Below the pieces are notes generated by a model that had not been told where the DNA came from, ran no database searches, and was given only the letters and a program-made list of their open reading frames with translations. Shown piece by piece: positions 1 to 9,592 of a stretch of DNA of 33,333 nucleotides. The number at the start of each line of letters is the position of its first letter. Positions within the stretch are counted from its first letter, which is position 1. The translations under genes and the position numbers were made by a program. The DNA comes from Deltaproteobacteria bacterium. Its GTDB lineage: Bacteria; Desulfobacterota; Desulfobulbia; Desulfobulbales; S012-135. The stretch lies in assembly GCA_015488275.1 (NCBI GenBank), contig WFOD01000237.1, forward strand, positions 1-33,333, written 5' to 3'.

Positions 1-86
1 ATATCACACCCGTAGGCGGGCGGCCTGAGAACGAGGCGCCAGGCCCGTGCGTGCGTCATTTTTTCGTTGTGAGCAGGGACACGGCT

Positions 87-464
87 ATGGAACAGGAACA
101 GACCAACCAGCGGCGGCATACCCGGGTGCCGGTCCGCACGCCGGTGGAGATCCACTTTACGGATGAAGTCATCGCCTGTGAGACCACGGACCTGTGCTTG
201 AGCGGCGTCAAGATCGGTTGTGGCCGCCACCGCCGGCCCGGCGACCGATGCGAGATCACCTTCCACCGGGCCGGCATCACTGGCAACCGCCTGCTGCGGG
301 TGGGGGGAGAGGTGGTGCGCGTGGACGACGAAGGCATGGCCGTGCTTTTCACGGACATGAATTACCGCGCCTTTACCAGTTTGCAAGGCATCCTGCTCGA
401 CAACGCCGACAATCCCTTTGACGTGGCAGAGGAGTTTCTCGACAGCCTGCCGCCCGACCAGTGA
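87..464 (+). CDS. PilZ domain protein
   Basis: ORF 51..464 with internal ATG at 87 (MEQEQTNQRRHTRVPVRTPVEIHF...). RRHxRVPV...DLCLSGVKI resembles the PilZ RxxxR...D/NxSxxG pattern. Confidence 0.7.
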   Translation: MEQEQTNQRRHTRVPVRTPVEIHFTDEVIACETTDLCLSGVKIGCGRHRRPGDRCEITFHRAGITGNRLLRVGGEVVRVDDEGMAVLFTDMNYRAFTSLQGILLDNADNPFDVAEEFLDSLPPDQ

Positions 465-494
465 CCGCCCGCCTTGACCCGTGGCCGGAAATCG

Positions 495-868
495 GGTATG
501 GGTGCACAGCACCTGCAGGTGCCGTCATGGCTTGAAAGGGAATCCCGTGCGAATCGGGAACGGGCCCGCCGCTGTGACCCTACCCCTCGTCCTTGCCGGC
601 GCGTATCTTTCTTTTTTTGTCGTTGCGCGCCGCGTTGATCCTCCTCGAAAGAATCGCTCGGATGGGGGAACCCTGCCGGCCCCGTGTTGGCGCTGTTAAC
701 GGAGTTCTGGCCAGCGAAAAAACGCAAGGCCGCTCCCAGCGGCAAGACGCGGACAGGAAAGGGCGTCGAGGCGCACGCCTCGTCGTGGCGCTTCTGTGGT
801 CACTGCCCGGTCAAACGGGTGGGAAGGCCGCCGGTTAGGGAGGGGAAGTCAGAATACCTGCCTGCAGG
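495..868 (+). promoter_or_regulatory. Cobalamin (AdoCbl) riboswitch with long internal insertion
   Basis: Core motifs read directly: aaaGGGAAtcccGTGcgaatcGGGaac..CCCGCcgCTGT (about 535-577), gtCACTGccc...GTGGGAAGG (about 799-827), B12-box-like GTCAGAATACCTGCCTGC (848-865). Lies upstream of cob genes. Confidence 0.85.
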
Positions 869-927
869 GGGTGGTGTTGTTCGCGGTCAGGAGACACCAG
901 CCGGATCACGTGGATGAACAGGGCAAT

Positions 928-968
928 CCCGGATCGATGACAGCGCTTTATCGGTCCGGGTTTTTTTA
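928..968 (+). terminator. Intrinsic terminator, likely riboswitch expression platform
   Basis: CCCGGATCGAT gacagcgcttt ATCGGTCCGGG followed by TTTTTTT, between the B12 box and the first cob gene. Confidence 0.8.
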
Positions 969-1030
969 TTGGCGGCAAACGGTAACTGGTCGCGGGGGCG
1001 CCCTGCGGCCAGATACGGCAAACGTTAGCC

Positions 1031-1723
1031 ATGCAATCGCAAAGACCACGGCCCGCCGCCCGGGCGCGCACGCTTTTTCTTCTCCGTCACGGCGAGACGG
1101 GGCCAGCATGGCGTGGGCGTTACGTCGGGCGTCTTGATCCGCCCCTGGCCGGTGCGGGGGGGCAACAGGCGCAATGGCTGGCCCAGCGTTTGGCCTCTTG
1201 GCCGGCCGCTGGGGAGGCGTCGGCCCCTGTGGCGTGTTTCTCCAGTCCGCGCGTCCGCTGCCGCCAGACCGCAGAACCCATTGCCGCGGCCCTGGGGTGC
1301 CGGCTCGAGGTAGAGGCGGACTTGCGGGAAATCGATTTTGGCCGCTGGGAAGGCAAGGACTTTGCCGCCATCGAGGCGATGGACCCGGATCTCGTCCAGC
1401 TTTGGCGTGACGATCCCCAGGGATTTTGCTTTCCAGAAGGAGAAGCGTGGCCAGCCTTCTACCGCCGGGTGCAACAGGTGATGGACCGGTTGCTCGTCCA
1501 ACATACAGGGACGCTGGTCATCGTCAGCCACGGCGGGGTGATCCGCGCCGCGCTCTGTGCGCTCTTGCGGCTCGATCCCAAAAGCGCCTTTTTCGCCTTT
1601 GCCATTCCACCGGCCTCGCTCGTGGCGATCGAACAGAGTCACGGTTGGAGCCGGCTCGTCGCCCTGGAGCGGCCGGCCTGGCACACGGCAACCTGGAAAA
1701 CAGCAAAAGACGGCGGAGGATAA
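1031..1723 (+). CDS. cobC: Histidine phosphatase family protein, probable alpha-ribazole phosphatase
   Basis: LFLLRHGETGPAWRGRYVGRLDPPL RHG motif; first gene after cobalamin riboswitch; followed by cobU. Confidence 0.8.
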   Translation: MQSQRPRPAARARTLFLLRHGETGPAWRGRYVGRLDPPLAGAGGQQAQWLAQRLASWPAAGEASAPVACFSSPRVRCRQTAEPIAAALGCRLEVEADLREIDFGRWEGKDFAAIEAMDPDLVQLWRDDPQGFCFPEGEAWPAFYRRVQQVMDRLLVQHTGTLVIVSHGGVIRAALCALLRLDPKSAFFAFAIPPASLVAIEQSHGWSRLVALERPAWHTATWKTAKDGGG

Positions 1724-1726
1724 AAG

Positions 1727-2284
1727 ATGGCCGAACTCGTGCTGGTCACCGGCGGCGCCCGTTCAGGCAAGAGCCGTTACGCCGAGGTGCAAGCCCGCTC
1801 TCTTCCCGGTCCGTGGCTCTATGTCGCCACCTGCGCCGCGGATCCGGCGTTTGGCGGCGCCCCTGATCCAGAGATGCGAGAGCGTATCGCGCGTCATCGG
1901 CGCCGGCGCGGCAAGGAGTGGCGCACGGTGGAGGAACCTCGCGACCTGGCCTCTGTCCTCGCCGCCGCGTCTGCGCCAGTGGTGCTCATCGACTGTCTGG
2001 CCCTCTGGGTGAGCAATCTGCTGGCGGTTGAGGATCTCGATGAGGACGGTGTCGCCCGGCGGGCCCGCGACTTGCTGGCGGTCATCCGTGACCGGCCTGG
2101 AGTGGTGTTTGCGGTGACGAGCGAAGTTGGGTGCGGTATCGTGCCGGCCAACGTCCTTGCCCGGCGGTTTCGGGACTGTCTTGGTCGGTGCAACCAGGAG
2201 TTTGGCGCAGCCGCGGACCGGGTGGTGATGGTGGTCTGCGGTCAGGCGATGCAGCTCAAGGAGGGAGAAGATGTCTCGACTTGA
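1727..2284 (+). CDS. cobU: Bifunctional adenosylcobinamide kinase/guanylyltransferase
   Basis: MAELVLVTGGARSGKSRYAE P-loop and typical CobU sequence; cob operon context. Confidence 0.92.
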   Translation: MAELVLVTGGARSGKSRYAEVQARSLPGPWLYVATCAADPAFGGAPDPEMRERIARHRRRRGKEWRTVEEPRDLASVLAAASAPVVLIDCLALWVSNLLAVEDLDEDGVARRARDLLAVIRDRPGVVFAVTSEVGCGIVPANVLARRFRDCLGRCNQEFGAAADRVVMVVCGQAMQLKEGEDVST

Positions 2285-3338
2285 ACAGACGATAGCAACG
2301 ATCGCGCCCCAGGACGATGCCTGGCGGCAGCGGGCCAAGGAGCGGCTCGACCATTTGGCCCTGCCCCATTGGTCCCTGGGGCGTCTTATGGATCTCGGCG
2401 TGGAGTTGGCCGGTATCTGCCGCTCCCTCACCCCGCCGGTGGCCAGGCGGGTGGTGGTGACTATGGCCGGCGATCATGGAGTGGCGGCCGAAGGGGTAAG
2501 CAAGTTTCCCCAGGAGGTCACCCCCCAGATGGTGTACAACTTTGTGCGCGGAGGTGCGGGGATCAATGCCCTGGCCCGCCAGGCCGGGGCAGACGTGGTG
2601 GTGGTGGACATGGGCGTGGCCGCGGATCTTGGCGAACTGGCGGCGGCTGGCAAGATCATCGACAAAAAGGTCGGCATGGGCACGGCCAATATGGCCCAAG
2701 GTCCGGCCATGAGCCGCGAGGAGGCGGTGCGGGCCGTGGAAGCCGGCATCGAGGTGGCCGAGGAACTGGCCGGCCGCGCCGATCTTTTTGCCACCGGCGA
2801 CATGGGGATCGCCAACACCACGCCCAGCGCCGCTATCTGCGCTGTGCTCGCCGGCCGCGCGCCTGCCGAGGTCACGGGCCGGGGCACGGGGATCGACGAC
2901 GCCGCGCTTGCCAACAAGGTGCGGGTGATCGAGCGGGCGATCGAGGTCAACCGGCCCGATCCTGAAGATCCCATCGATGTGCTGGCCAAGGTGGGCGGTT
3001 TTGAGATCGGCGGCATTGCCGGCGTGATCCTCGGCGCGGCGGCCCTGCGCCGGCCGGTGTTGGTGGACGGGTTCATCTCCACCGCTGGCGCCATGATCGC
3101 CTGCGCGCTCGCGCCGCAGGCCCGCCAATACATCATCGCCGCCCACCGCTCAATGGAGCAGGGACACCGCATCATGCAGGAACATCTCGGGCTGGAGCCC
3201 CTCCTCGATCTCAGCCTGCGCCTGGGCGAGGGAACGGGCGCGGCCTTGGCGATGAACATCGTGGAGGCCGCGGCCAGGGTGCTTTCCGAGGTGTTGACCT
3301 TTGAAGAGGCCGCGGTTTCCCGGAGCACTGGCCCTTAA
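2271..3338 (+). CDS. cobT: Nicotinate-nucleotide--dimethylbenzimidazole phosphoribosyltransferase
   Basis: AGDHGVAAEGVSKFPQEVT..., GDMGIANTTPSAA, HRSMEQGHRIMQEHLGLEPLLDL are CobT signatures; overlaps cobU. Confidence 0.95.
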   Translation: MSRLEQTIATIAPQDDAWRQRAKERLDHLALPHWSLGRLMDLGVELAGICRSLTPPVARRVVVTMAGDHGVAAEGVSKFPQEVTPQMVYNFVRGGAGINALARQAGADVVVVDMGVAADLGELAAAGKIIDKKVGMGTANMAQGPAMSREEAVRAVEAGIEVAEELAGRADLFATGDMGIANTTPSAAICAVLAGRAPAEVTGRGTGIDDAALANKVRVIERAIEVNRPDPEDPIDVLAKVGGFEIGGIAGVILGAAALRRPVLVDGFISTAGAMIACALAPQARQYIIAAHRSMEQGHRIMQEHLGLEPLLDLSLRLGEGTGAALAMNIVEAAARVLSEVLTFEEAAVSRSTGP

Positions 3339-3494
3339 CAGTCCGTCGAAAAAGCCGTCCCTGGCTTTTTCGACCCCGGTTGGGCAAAGCACAGCTTCGC
3401 CCCACCTCACGAATTGCTTGGACTTTTTAAGTCCGGCGCAATTCGGCGGCACGTCCCTGTGCCGCACCCAGCCCGTTTTTCAACGGGCTGTTAA
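3335..3494 (+). repeat. Five-hairpin TIR-bounded intergenic element, copy A (short type, about 160 bp)
   Basis: TTAACAGTCCGT...ACGGGCTGTTAA ends. Five hairpins at 3345-3374, 3378-3406, 3411-3444, 3446-3465 and 3469-3490. Confidence 0.85.
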
Positions 3495-3544
3495 CGGCCC
3501 GTGGCAACGCGGGTTGTATGCGGTCGAGTTTTGGAAGGGGAGCG

Positions 3545-4288
3545 ATGCCGGATTGGTGGCGAAAATTGCGTGCTGCGGCCGCCTTTCTCACCCGTTTTCC
3601 AGTGGGCGGCGCAGGAGTGGAGGAGAAAGACCTTGCCGGCGGCTTGGCCTTTTTCCCAGCGGTTGGGCTTTGTTTGGGAGCGCTTGCCGCCGGCTGCCTG
3701 ATCGTGGCCGAACACCTCTTTGCTCCCCCGCTTGCGGCCTTGCTCGTGGTGGCGTTTCTGGCATTGGCCACGGGCGGATTCCATCTCGACGGCCTGGCCG
3801 ACACGGCCGACGGCCTGGGAAGCAGCCGCAGCCGGCAGCAGATGCTGGCCATCATGCGGGATAGCCATATCGGCGTGATGGGCGTTCTCGCCATCGTGGT
3901 GGTGCTGGCGGTCAAGGTCACCGCCCTGGCGGCGGCGCCGCCTGACCGGCGGCTGGCGGCCGTCCTCCTTATGCCAACGGTGGGCAGGACCGCGATTCTC
4001 CTCATGATGCGGCTTTTGCCGTATGCCCGCAAGGAGGGGCGCGCCGCGGTCTTCTACCAGCGTCCCCCTTCCACGGCCTTGGCCGCCGCTCTCCTCGGTC
4101 TCGCCGTGCTCGGTCCGGGAGTAGGCGGCATGGCGGGCGGCGTGGTGGTCGTGGCCGGGATGCTCTTTGTGGCGGGGTTTGCCGCCTACTGCCGCCGGAT
4201 GCTGGGTGGGGCGACGGGAGATACCTTGGGCGCCGCCTGTGAGATGACCGAGGCCCTGGTTGCCCTGGTCATGGCGGCCCGGATCTGA
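3545..4288 (+). CDS. cobS: Adenosylcobinamide-GDP ribazoletransferase
   Basis: FLTRFPVGG..., FHLDGLADTADGLGSSRSRQQMLAIMRDSHIGVMGV; start ATG at 3545 (MPDWWRKLRAAAAFLTRFP). Confidence 0.93.
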   Translation: MPDWWRKLRAAAAFLTRFPVGGAGVEEKDLAGGLAFFPAVGLCLGALAAGCLIVAEHLFAPPLAALLVVAFLALATGGFHLDGLADTADGLGSSRSRQQMLAIMRDSHIGVMGVLAIVVVLAVKVTALAAAPPDRRLAAVLLMPTVGRTAILLMMRLLPYARKEGRAAVFYQRPPSTALAAALLGLAVLGPGVGGMAGGVVVVAGMLFVAGFAAYCRRMLGGATGDTLGAACEMTEALVALVMAARI

Positions 4289-4293
4289 TTGGA

Positions 4294-4313
4294 ATTTTCA
4301 ACGGGCTGTTAAA
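4294..4313 (+). repeat. Solitary end remnant of the intergenic element
   Basis: ttttcaacgggctgttaa matches the right end of copies A and C; no hp1-hp4 next to it. Confidence 0.6.
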
Positions 4314-4352
4314 AAATGGAATCGCAAGCCAACTAAGGAGAAAAAGGGAGTT

Positions 4353-5669
4353 ATGGAAAACCAACTCGTCGCAGCGCAGGAGGGCCGGATCACGTCGGCC
4401 ATGCAAGCGGTCGCGGAGCAGGAAGGCATCGACGCCCAGGTGGTGCGGGAGCGGGTGGCGGCCGGTCAAATCGTTATCGTCCAGGGCAGGCGGAACGGCC
4501 GGCGTATCGTGGGCATTGGCAAGGGGTTGCGGACCAAGGTCAATGCCTCCATTGGCACATCGAGCGATGTGTGCGATGTCGAGCATGAAAAACGCAAGGC
4601 CCGTGTGGCGGAGCAGACCGGCGCCGACACCCTGATGGAGCTGTCGGCCGCCGGTGATCTGGACGCCATCCGCCGCGCCGTGCTCGACGAGGTATCGTTG
4701 CCTGTGGGCAATGTTCCTCTCTACCAGGCCTTTTGCGAAACGATCCGCAAACACAAGGACCCGACCCGGTTGGATCCAGAGTACCTTTTTGATCTCATTG
4801 AAAAACAATGTGAAGATGGCATCGCGTTCATGGCCATCCACTGCGGCATTAACCTCTTTACCCTGGAGCGGATGGAGCGCCAGGGCTATCGTTACGGCGG
4901 CCTGTGCTCCAAGGGCGGCACGTTGATGATCCAGTGGATGCTGGCCAACAAACAGGAAAACCCCTTGTTTGAACAGTTCGAGCGGGTGTGCGAGATCCTG
5001 AAAAAGCACGATACCGTGCTGTCGCTGGGCAACGGCATCCGGGCCGGCGCCATCCACGACTCCCTGGACCGGGCGCAGATGGCCGAGCTTATCCTCAACT
5101 GCGAGTTGGCCGAGCGCGGCCGCCATTTGGGCTGCCAGACCATGGTCGAGGGGCCGGGCCACGTGCCCCTTGACGAGATCGAGGCCAATATCATCTTGCA
5201 GAAAAAGATGTCGGGCGATGCGCCGTACTACATGCTTGGGCCGCTGCCGTGCGATATCGGGGCGGGTTGGGACCATATCACGGCGGCCATTGGCGCGGCC
5301 CATTCGTCCATGTACGGCGCGGATCTCATCTGCTACATCACCCCGGCCGAACATCTGGCCCTGCCCAACGAGGAGGACGTGGAGGTCGGCGTCAAAACGG
5401 CCCGCTTGGCGGCCCATATCGGTGATGTGGTCAAGCTCAAGGGCCGGGCCGACCAGGCGGACAAGCAGTGCTCCAAAGACCGGCGCGATTTTCGTTGGTC
5501 GCGCCAGTTCGACAACCTGCTTTTTCCAGAAGACGCCCGCCGCATCCTCGAGTCCCGCAAGTCGCTTTCCGACAAAGGCTGCTCCATGTGCGGCGAGTTG
5601 TGCGCGCTCAAGAACGCGGCCGTGAGCTTGAATACGTTTTTGCGCGGCGACAAGGTGAACGAGGCGTGA
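4353..5669 (+). CDS. bzaF: ThiC-family radical SAM protein; predicted 5-hydroxybenzimidazole synthase (BzaF) rather than HMP-P synthase
   Basis: ThiC-like throughout (KVNASIGTSSD, MAIHCGINLFTLERM, MVEGPGHVPLDEIEANI, YMLGPLPCDI, CSMCGELCALK). It is the last gene of the riboswitch-led cob operon. Confidence 0.75.
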   Translation: MENQLVAAQEGRITSAMQAVAEQEGIDAQVVRERVAAGQIVIVQGRRNGRRIVGIGKGLRTKVNASIGTSSDVCDVEHEKRKARVAEQTGADTLMELSAAGDLDAIRRAVLDEVSLPVGNVPLYQAFCETIRKHKDPTRLDPEYLFDLIEKQCEDGIAFMAIHCGINLFTLERMERQGYRYGGLCSKGGTLMIQWMLANKQENPLFEQFERVCEILKKHDTVLSLGNGIRAGAIHDSLDRAQMAELILNCELAERGRHLGCQTMVEGPGHVPLDEIEANIILQKKMSGDAPYYMLGPLPCDIGAGWDHITAAIGAAHSSMYGADLICYITPAEHLALPNEEDVEVGVKTARLAAHIGDVVKLKGRADQADKQCSKDRRDFRWSRQFDNLLFPEDARRILESRKSLSDKGCSMCGELCALKNAAVSLNTFLRGDKVNEA

Positions 5670-5739
5670 AATAGTTGCCATTTTTTCCTGTTTCCGGTAG
5701 GAAGGACGTACCCGGCGCCATTCCGGTTGGCCAAAACGA

Positions 5740-5898
5740 TAACAGCCCGTTGCAAAACGGGCTGTGTGCGGCACATGGAGGTGCCGCCGAATTCCGCCGG
5801 CTCTGAAAGAGCCAAGGAATTCGTGAGGTTGGCCGAAACTTTGTTTTGGCCAACCGTGGTCGAAAAAGTCAGGGATGACTTTTTCGACGGACTGATAA
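5740..5898 (-). repeat. Five-hairpin intergenic element, copy B (short type, inverted)
   Basis: TAACAGCCCGTT...GGACTGATAA ends; all five hairpins recognisable on the minus strand. Confidence 0.85.
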
Positions 5899-5937
5899 GG
5901 TCCGGCCAACGTTCCTAAACGTGCAAGGAGGAGAAAA

Positions 5938-7182
5938 ATGGGTAAAAGGCTCGTTGCGGCAGTGGGATTCGCGGCAATGCTGGCGGCCGGCACCGCCTGG
6001 GGGGCTGCGTTCCGGATACCAGAGCAATCGGTCAACAGCGTGGGACGGGCCGGCGCCTACGGTGCCCTGCCCGAGGGGGCGGATGCGAGTTATTACAATC
6101 CCGCGGCCATGAGTTGGCTAGGCGAAGGCTGGCGTACCGAAGTGAGCCTGCTGTATATCGACTTGCCATCGGTCGCCTATACCGACGCGGCGGCTGCGGC
6201 CAACAACGGCTCGTCAAAGGACGAGCAGTTCTTGCTCCCCAACGTGCACCTGGTCTCTCCCGCCCATGGCCGCTGGCGTTTTGGCCTGTCCATCGTCTAT
6301 CCCTTTGGCCTGTCCAAGCGGTGGGAGCAGCCGCTGCCCCGCTCTACAGCCGAGGACTTCACCTTGAAGACCTATGAGGCCAACCCCACGGTCTCCTATC
6401 AGGTGAACGATGCTCTCGCCATTGGCGTGGGCCTGCGGTTGATTTACGCCGAGGGGGAAGTGCGCAGTCAGGCCACCTTGGCCGGGCCTACGACCTTGCG
6501 GCGCGATCTCGAGGGAGACGCCACAGAGATCGGCTGGAACGCGGCCCTCTCCTTCCGTCCGTCGGAGCGCCTGGCCCTGGCGCTGACCTACCGTTCCCAG
6601 GTGGATCTCGATCTTGCGGGAGATGCCCGGCTCGTGCTGAATGCGCCGGTGTACACCGGTCATGCGGAGGTGACCGTGGCCACGCCCGACGTCCTCACCC
6701 TCTCCGGCCGGTATGCCTGGGGCGATACAGCGGTGGAGTTCACCTGGGACCGCACCTTTTGGTCGGCCTATGACCAGCTCGACTTCAACTACAGCGTGGC
6801 CCTGACCACCATCAGCCCATTCCTTGCCGGCTTCGACAATCCCTTGCCCAAAAACTGGGAGGACTCCGACGCCCTGCGTCTCGCCGTCTCCCACCGGCTG
6901 AATCCGGCCTGGACCCTAATGGCCGGCATCGCCTGGGACGAGACGCCGGTGCCTGACGCCACCTTGGGCTTCGAGCTTCCTGATTCGGATGCCATTATCT
7001 ATTCTGCGGGACTGGCCTACCACCCCAACGAACGGCTGACCGTGGCCCTGTCGTATCTCTACGACAACAAGGAAAGTCGCACGGTGAACAACCGCAGCGC
7101 CACCAACCCCTTTGGTCCCAACGGCACGTTTGACGATGGCGGGGCGCACCTGGCGAGCATAGGGATGCGTTACCGGTTTTGA
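5938..7182 (+). CDS. OmpP1/FadL/TodX family outer membrane transport protein
   Basis: Signal peptide, AAFRIPEQSVNSVGRAGAYGALPEGADASYYNPAAMSWL, C-terminal ...SIGMRYRF; RBS aaggaggag. Confidence 0.88.
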   Translation: MGKRLVAAVGFAAMLAAGTAWGAAFRIPEQSVNSVGRAGAYGALPEGADASYYNPAAMSWLGEGWRTEVSLLYIDLPSVAYTDAAAAANNGSSKDEQFLLPNVHLVSPAHGRWRFGLSIVYPFGLSKRWEQPLPRSTAEDFTLKTYEANPTVSYQVNDALAIGVGLRLIYAEGEVRSQATLAGPTTLRRDLEGDATEIGWNAALSFRPSERLALALTYRSQVDLDLAGDARLVLNAPVYTGHAEVTVATPDVLTLSGRYAWGDTAVEFTWDRTFWSAYDQLDFNYSVALTTISPFLAGFDNPLPKNWEDSDALRLAVSHRLNPAWTLMAGIAWDETPVPDATLGFELPDSDAIIYSAGLAYHPNERLTVALSYLYDNKESRTVNNRSATNPFGPNGTFDDGGAHLASIGMRYRF

Positions 7183-7221
7183 GCTTGGGTTTTTTGGCGT
7201 TGCGGCGGGAACGCCGCCCCC

Positions 7222-7253
7222 CCCCGTCCGGTCCTCCGTGACGGGGTTTTTTT
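7222..7253 (+). terminator. Intrinsic terminator after the fadL-like gene
   Basis: CCCCGTccggtcctccgtgACGGGG followed by TTTTTTT. Confidence 0.7.
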
Positions 7254-7255
7254 AT

Positions 7256-7300
7256 GAGTCCGTGGAAAAAGCCCTTCCTGGCTTTTTCCACGGGCTGTTA
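7256..7300. repeat. One-hairpin derivative of the intergenic element (mini-1)
   Basis: AGTCCGTGGAAAAAGCC cttcct GGCTTTTTCCACGGGCTGTTA: element ends joined to hp1 only, 17-bp stem with one G-T. Confidence 0.75.
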
Positions 7301-9592
7301 GGGGTTGCAGGAGGCCTGCCGGCGTTCGGCCAGCACCCGGTTGACGGCGCGCACGAGATCCTGCTGCAGGAGCGGCTTGCGCAAGGAGGCGTCGATGGCC
7401 AGCGCGGCCAGCCGCTCGGCGTCCACCCGTTCGCTCTGGCCAGTGCAAAGGATGATCGGGATATCTTGGCGGATGGCCCGTAGTTGGCTGGCAAGGTCGA
7501 GCCCTGTGCCTCCCGGCATGGTGAGGTCGGTGATCACCATGTCCCAGGCGGCGGGGGAGCGGCGAAAGGCCTCCAACGCCGTCTTGGGCGAGGCGAAGCT
7601 CGTGGGCCGGTGGCCGGCGCGGGCCAGAAACTCTTGCAGAAGGAAGCGCACGCTTTCTTCGTCGTCCACCACCATGATCCGGGCCCGGGCGGGAGCGGCT
7701 GCGTGTGGTGGCGCGCCGGCCGCTGTTGGGTGCGCGCGCGTCTCCTCTGACGATGCGATGGGCAACAGCACGGTGAAGGTGCTGCCCACGCCTGGCTTGG
7801 ATTGTACGCGGATACTGCCGCCGTGGCCGCGAACGATGCCATGCACCACGGCCAGGCCGAGTCCCGTGCCTTTGCCCGCCTCCTTGGTGGTGAAGTAGGG
7901 CTCAAAGATCTTGTCGAGGATTTCCTGCTCAATGCCGCCACCGGTATCGCTCACCGCGAGCCGGAGATAACGGCCGGGCGGCAGGTGGGGCGCAAAGGTT
8001 TTGGCCTCTTCGTGGTCGAGATCGGTTTCGTCCAGGGTGATGGTGAGCCTGCCGCCCTGCTCCTCCATTGCGTGAAAGGCGTTGGTGGCCAGATTCATGA
8101 GCATCTGATGGATCTGGGTCGGATCGGCGAGGATGGTGGCGGTGCTGGTGATATCGGCCTGGATCTCAATGGTGGCCGGCAGGCTGGCGCGTAAAAGCTT
8201 CAACGTCTCTTTGACCAGGAGCGAGATCTGGAGAGGGGCCTTTTCTTGTTCGCTGCGGCGGCTGAACGCCAGGATCTGCCGCACGAGATCCCGCGCCCGG
8301 CGGGCGGCCGTCAGTTGTTGGTCAAGGAGATGACGCAGGGTGGGATTGTCGCCCGCCTCCATCTGGGCCAGCTCGGTGAAGCCAAAGATGGCGGTGAGGA
8401 TGTTGTTGAAGTCATGGGCTATGCCCCCGGCCAGGGTGCCGATGGCTTCGAGTTTCTGGGCCTGACGCAGTTCGGCTTCCAGCCGCCGTTGCTCGGTGAC
8501 GTCGGTGCCGACGCTGAGCAGTTCTTCCACGGTGCCGTCTTCATCGGTGATCGCCCGGTTGGTCCACTGGATGATGAGCCGTCGGCCGTCTTTGGTGCAG
8601 TTCTCGTTCTCGTTGAGCTGGTACTCGTCGGGATGGTGGAGGATATCGTCGATCATCCGGGCGAGATCGGCGCCATTGGTGGCGCGGTCCGGCACAATGG
8701 TGCCTACCACGTGGCGGCCGACCAGCTCTTCCGCCGTGTAGCCAAAGAGCTTGAGGCCGTAGTCGTTCATGAACAGCACCCGGCCTTCTTTGTCCCAGCG
8801 GAGAACGATGGAGTTGGCTCCCTGCACCAGTTCCCGGTAGTTGCGTTCACTGGCCGCAAGTTGATGGATCTTTTCCCGCAACCGGCGGCGCATGGTGTCG
8901 AGCGAGCGGGAGAGGACGCCGATCTCGTCCCGGGCGCCCACAGGAATAGGATAGTCGAGATCGCCGTCGGTCATGGCCTTGGCCGCCGCGGTCAGCTCTT
9001 CCACTGGCCGGGTGACCTGACGGATACGGAGCGCGAGGAGGGCGGCCACGAGAACAAAGGCGAGGCCGAGAATAAGGATCAGCCGCTGCTGGAGTTTTTT
9101 GACCGCCGCATACTTGACTTTTTCTGGCACTGCCCAGCCGATGGTCCATCGCCAGGGGGCAAAGGGGGTGAAGGTCACCCAGACCCGGCGGCCGTCGGCA
9201 GAGATCAGGGTGGTGGTGCCGGCCGGTTGGCCAACAAGAGAGGCTATGTCCCGCAGGGCGGGGACGTTGTCGGGATAGAGCAGGAGATGGCCGCTGGGAC
9301 CAATGACGAACGGAAAATCGGGATGGTCGCCCTGCAGATGCGATGAGCGCAGGGTGGCCAGGGTGGACTGCTGAAAGGCCTCCTCGTAGACGGTGCGCAT
9401 TCCCGTGGCCGCAAGCCGTTGCTCCCGCTGCTGGAGCAGACTGAGCACAGCGGTCAGTTTGCCCTGATAGAAACCGCTCTCCACGGTGTCCACCACCTGC
9501 ACCACTTCCTTGGTGATGGCGACAAGGCTCATCCCCAGGGCGCCGAGCAAGATCGCCACGGCGGGCAGAAGGAGTCTGGTGCGCAGGGTCAT
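7298..9592 (-). CDS. Hybrid sensor histidine kinase (periplasmic sensor, HAMP, PAS, HisKA, HATPase, receiver)
   Basis: Start [17 protein letters not shown] at 9592; [23 protein letters not shown]-box, [14 protein letters not shown]2 box, C-terminal [17 protein letters not shown]...ITDLTMPG receiver. Confidence 0.9.
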   Translation of the reverse strand: MTLRTRLLLPAVAILLGALGMSLVAITKEVVQVVDTVESGFYQGKLTAVLSLLQQREQRLAATGMRTVYEEAFQQSTLATLRSSHLQGDHPDFPFVIGPSGHLLLYPDNVPALRDIASLVGQPAGTTTLISADGRRVWVTFTPFAPWRWTIGWAVPEKVKYAAVKKLQQRLILILGLAFVLVAALLALRIRQVTRPVEELTAAAKAMTDGDLDYPIPVGARDEIGVLSRSLDTMRRRLREKIHQLAASERNYRELVQGANSIVLRWDKEGRVLFMNDYGLKLFGYTAEELVGRHVVGTIVPDRATNGADLARMIDDILHHPDEYQLNENENCTKDGRRLIIQWTNRAITDEDGTVEELLSVGTDVTEQRRLEAELRQAQKLEAIGTLAGGIAHDFNNILTAIFGFTELAQMEAGDNPTLRHLLDQQLTAARRARDLVRQILAFSRRSEQEKAPLQISLLVKETLKLLRASLPATIEIQADITSTATILADPTQIHQMLMNLATNAFHAMEEQGGRLTITLDETDLDHEEAKTFAPHLPPGRYLRLAVSDTGGGIEQEILDKIFEPYFTTKEAGKGTGLGLAVVHGIVRGHGGSIRVQSKPGVGSTFTVLLPIASSEETRAHPTAAGAPPHAAAPARARIMVVDDEESVRFLLQEFLARAGHRPTSFASPKTALEAFRRSPAAWDMVITDLTMPGGTGLDLASQLRAIRQDIPIILCTGQSERVDAERLAALAIDASLRKPLLQQDLVRAVNRVLAERRQASCNP

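Noticed and set aside
578-798. Small ORFs inside the riboswitch insertion (593..838, 684..917)
   Set aside because: No RBS, no recognisable homology, overlapping frames; more likely non-coding riboswitch insertion.
3345-3374. hp1 as an ordinary intrinsic terminator
   Set aside because: Its T-tract lies inside the stem and is followed by CGAC, not a free U-run. It is part of an ordered five-hairpin unit. Termination activity is not excluded but does not explain the whole element.
5727-5918. Small ORF across copy B with a peptide ([27 protein letters not shown]) that recurs in ORFs over copies A and C, with partial matches over E and F
   Set aside because: The peptide is a by-product of reading through the structured repeat. 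Variation between copies follows base-pairing rather than codons, the frame is broken in E, and no RBS or consistent start is seen.
4269-6035. 588-aa minus-strand ORF opposite bzaF
   Set aside because: Antisense open frame in high-GC DNA; the plus-strand frame has clear ThiC-family homology.
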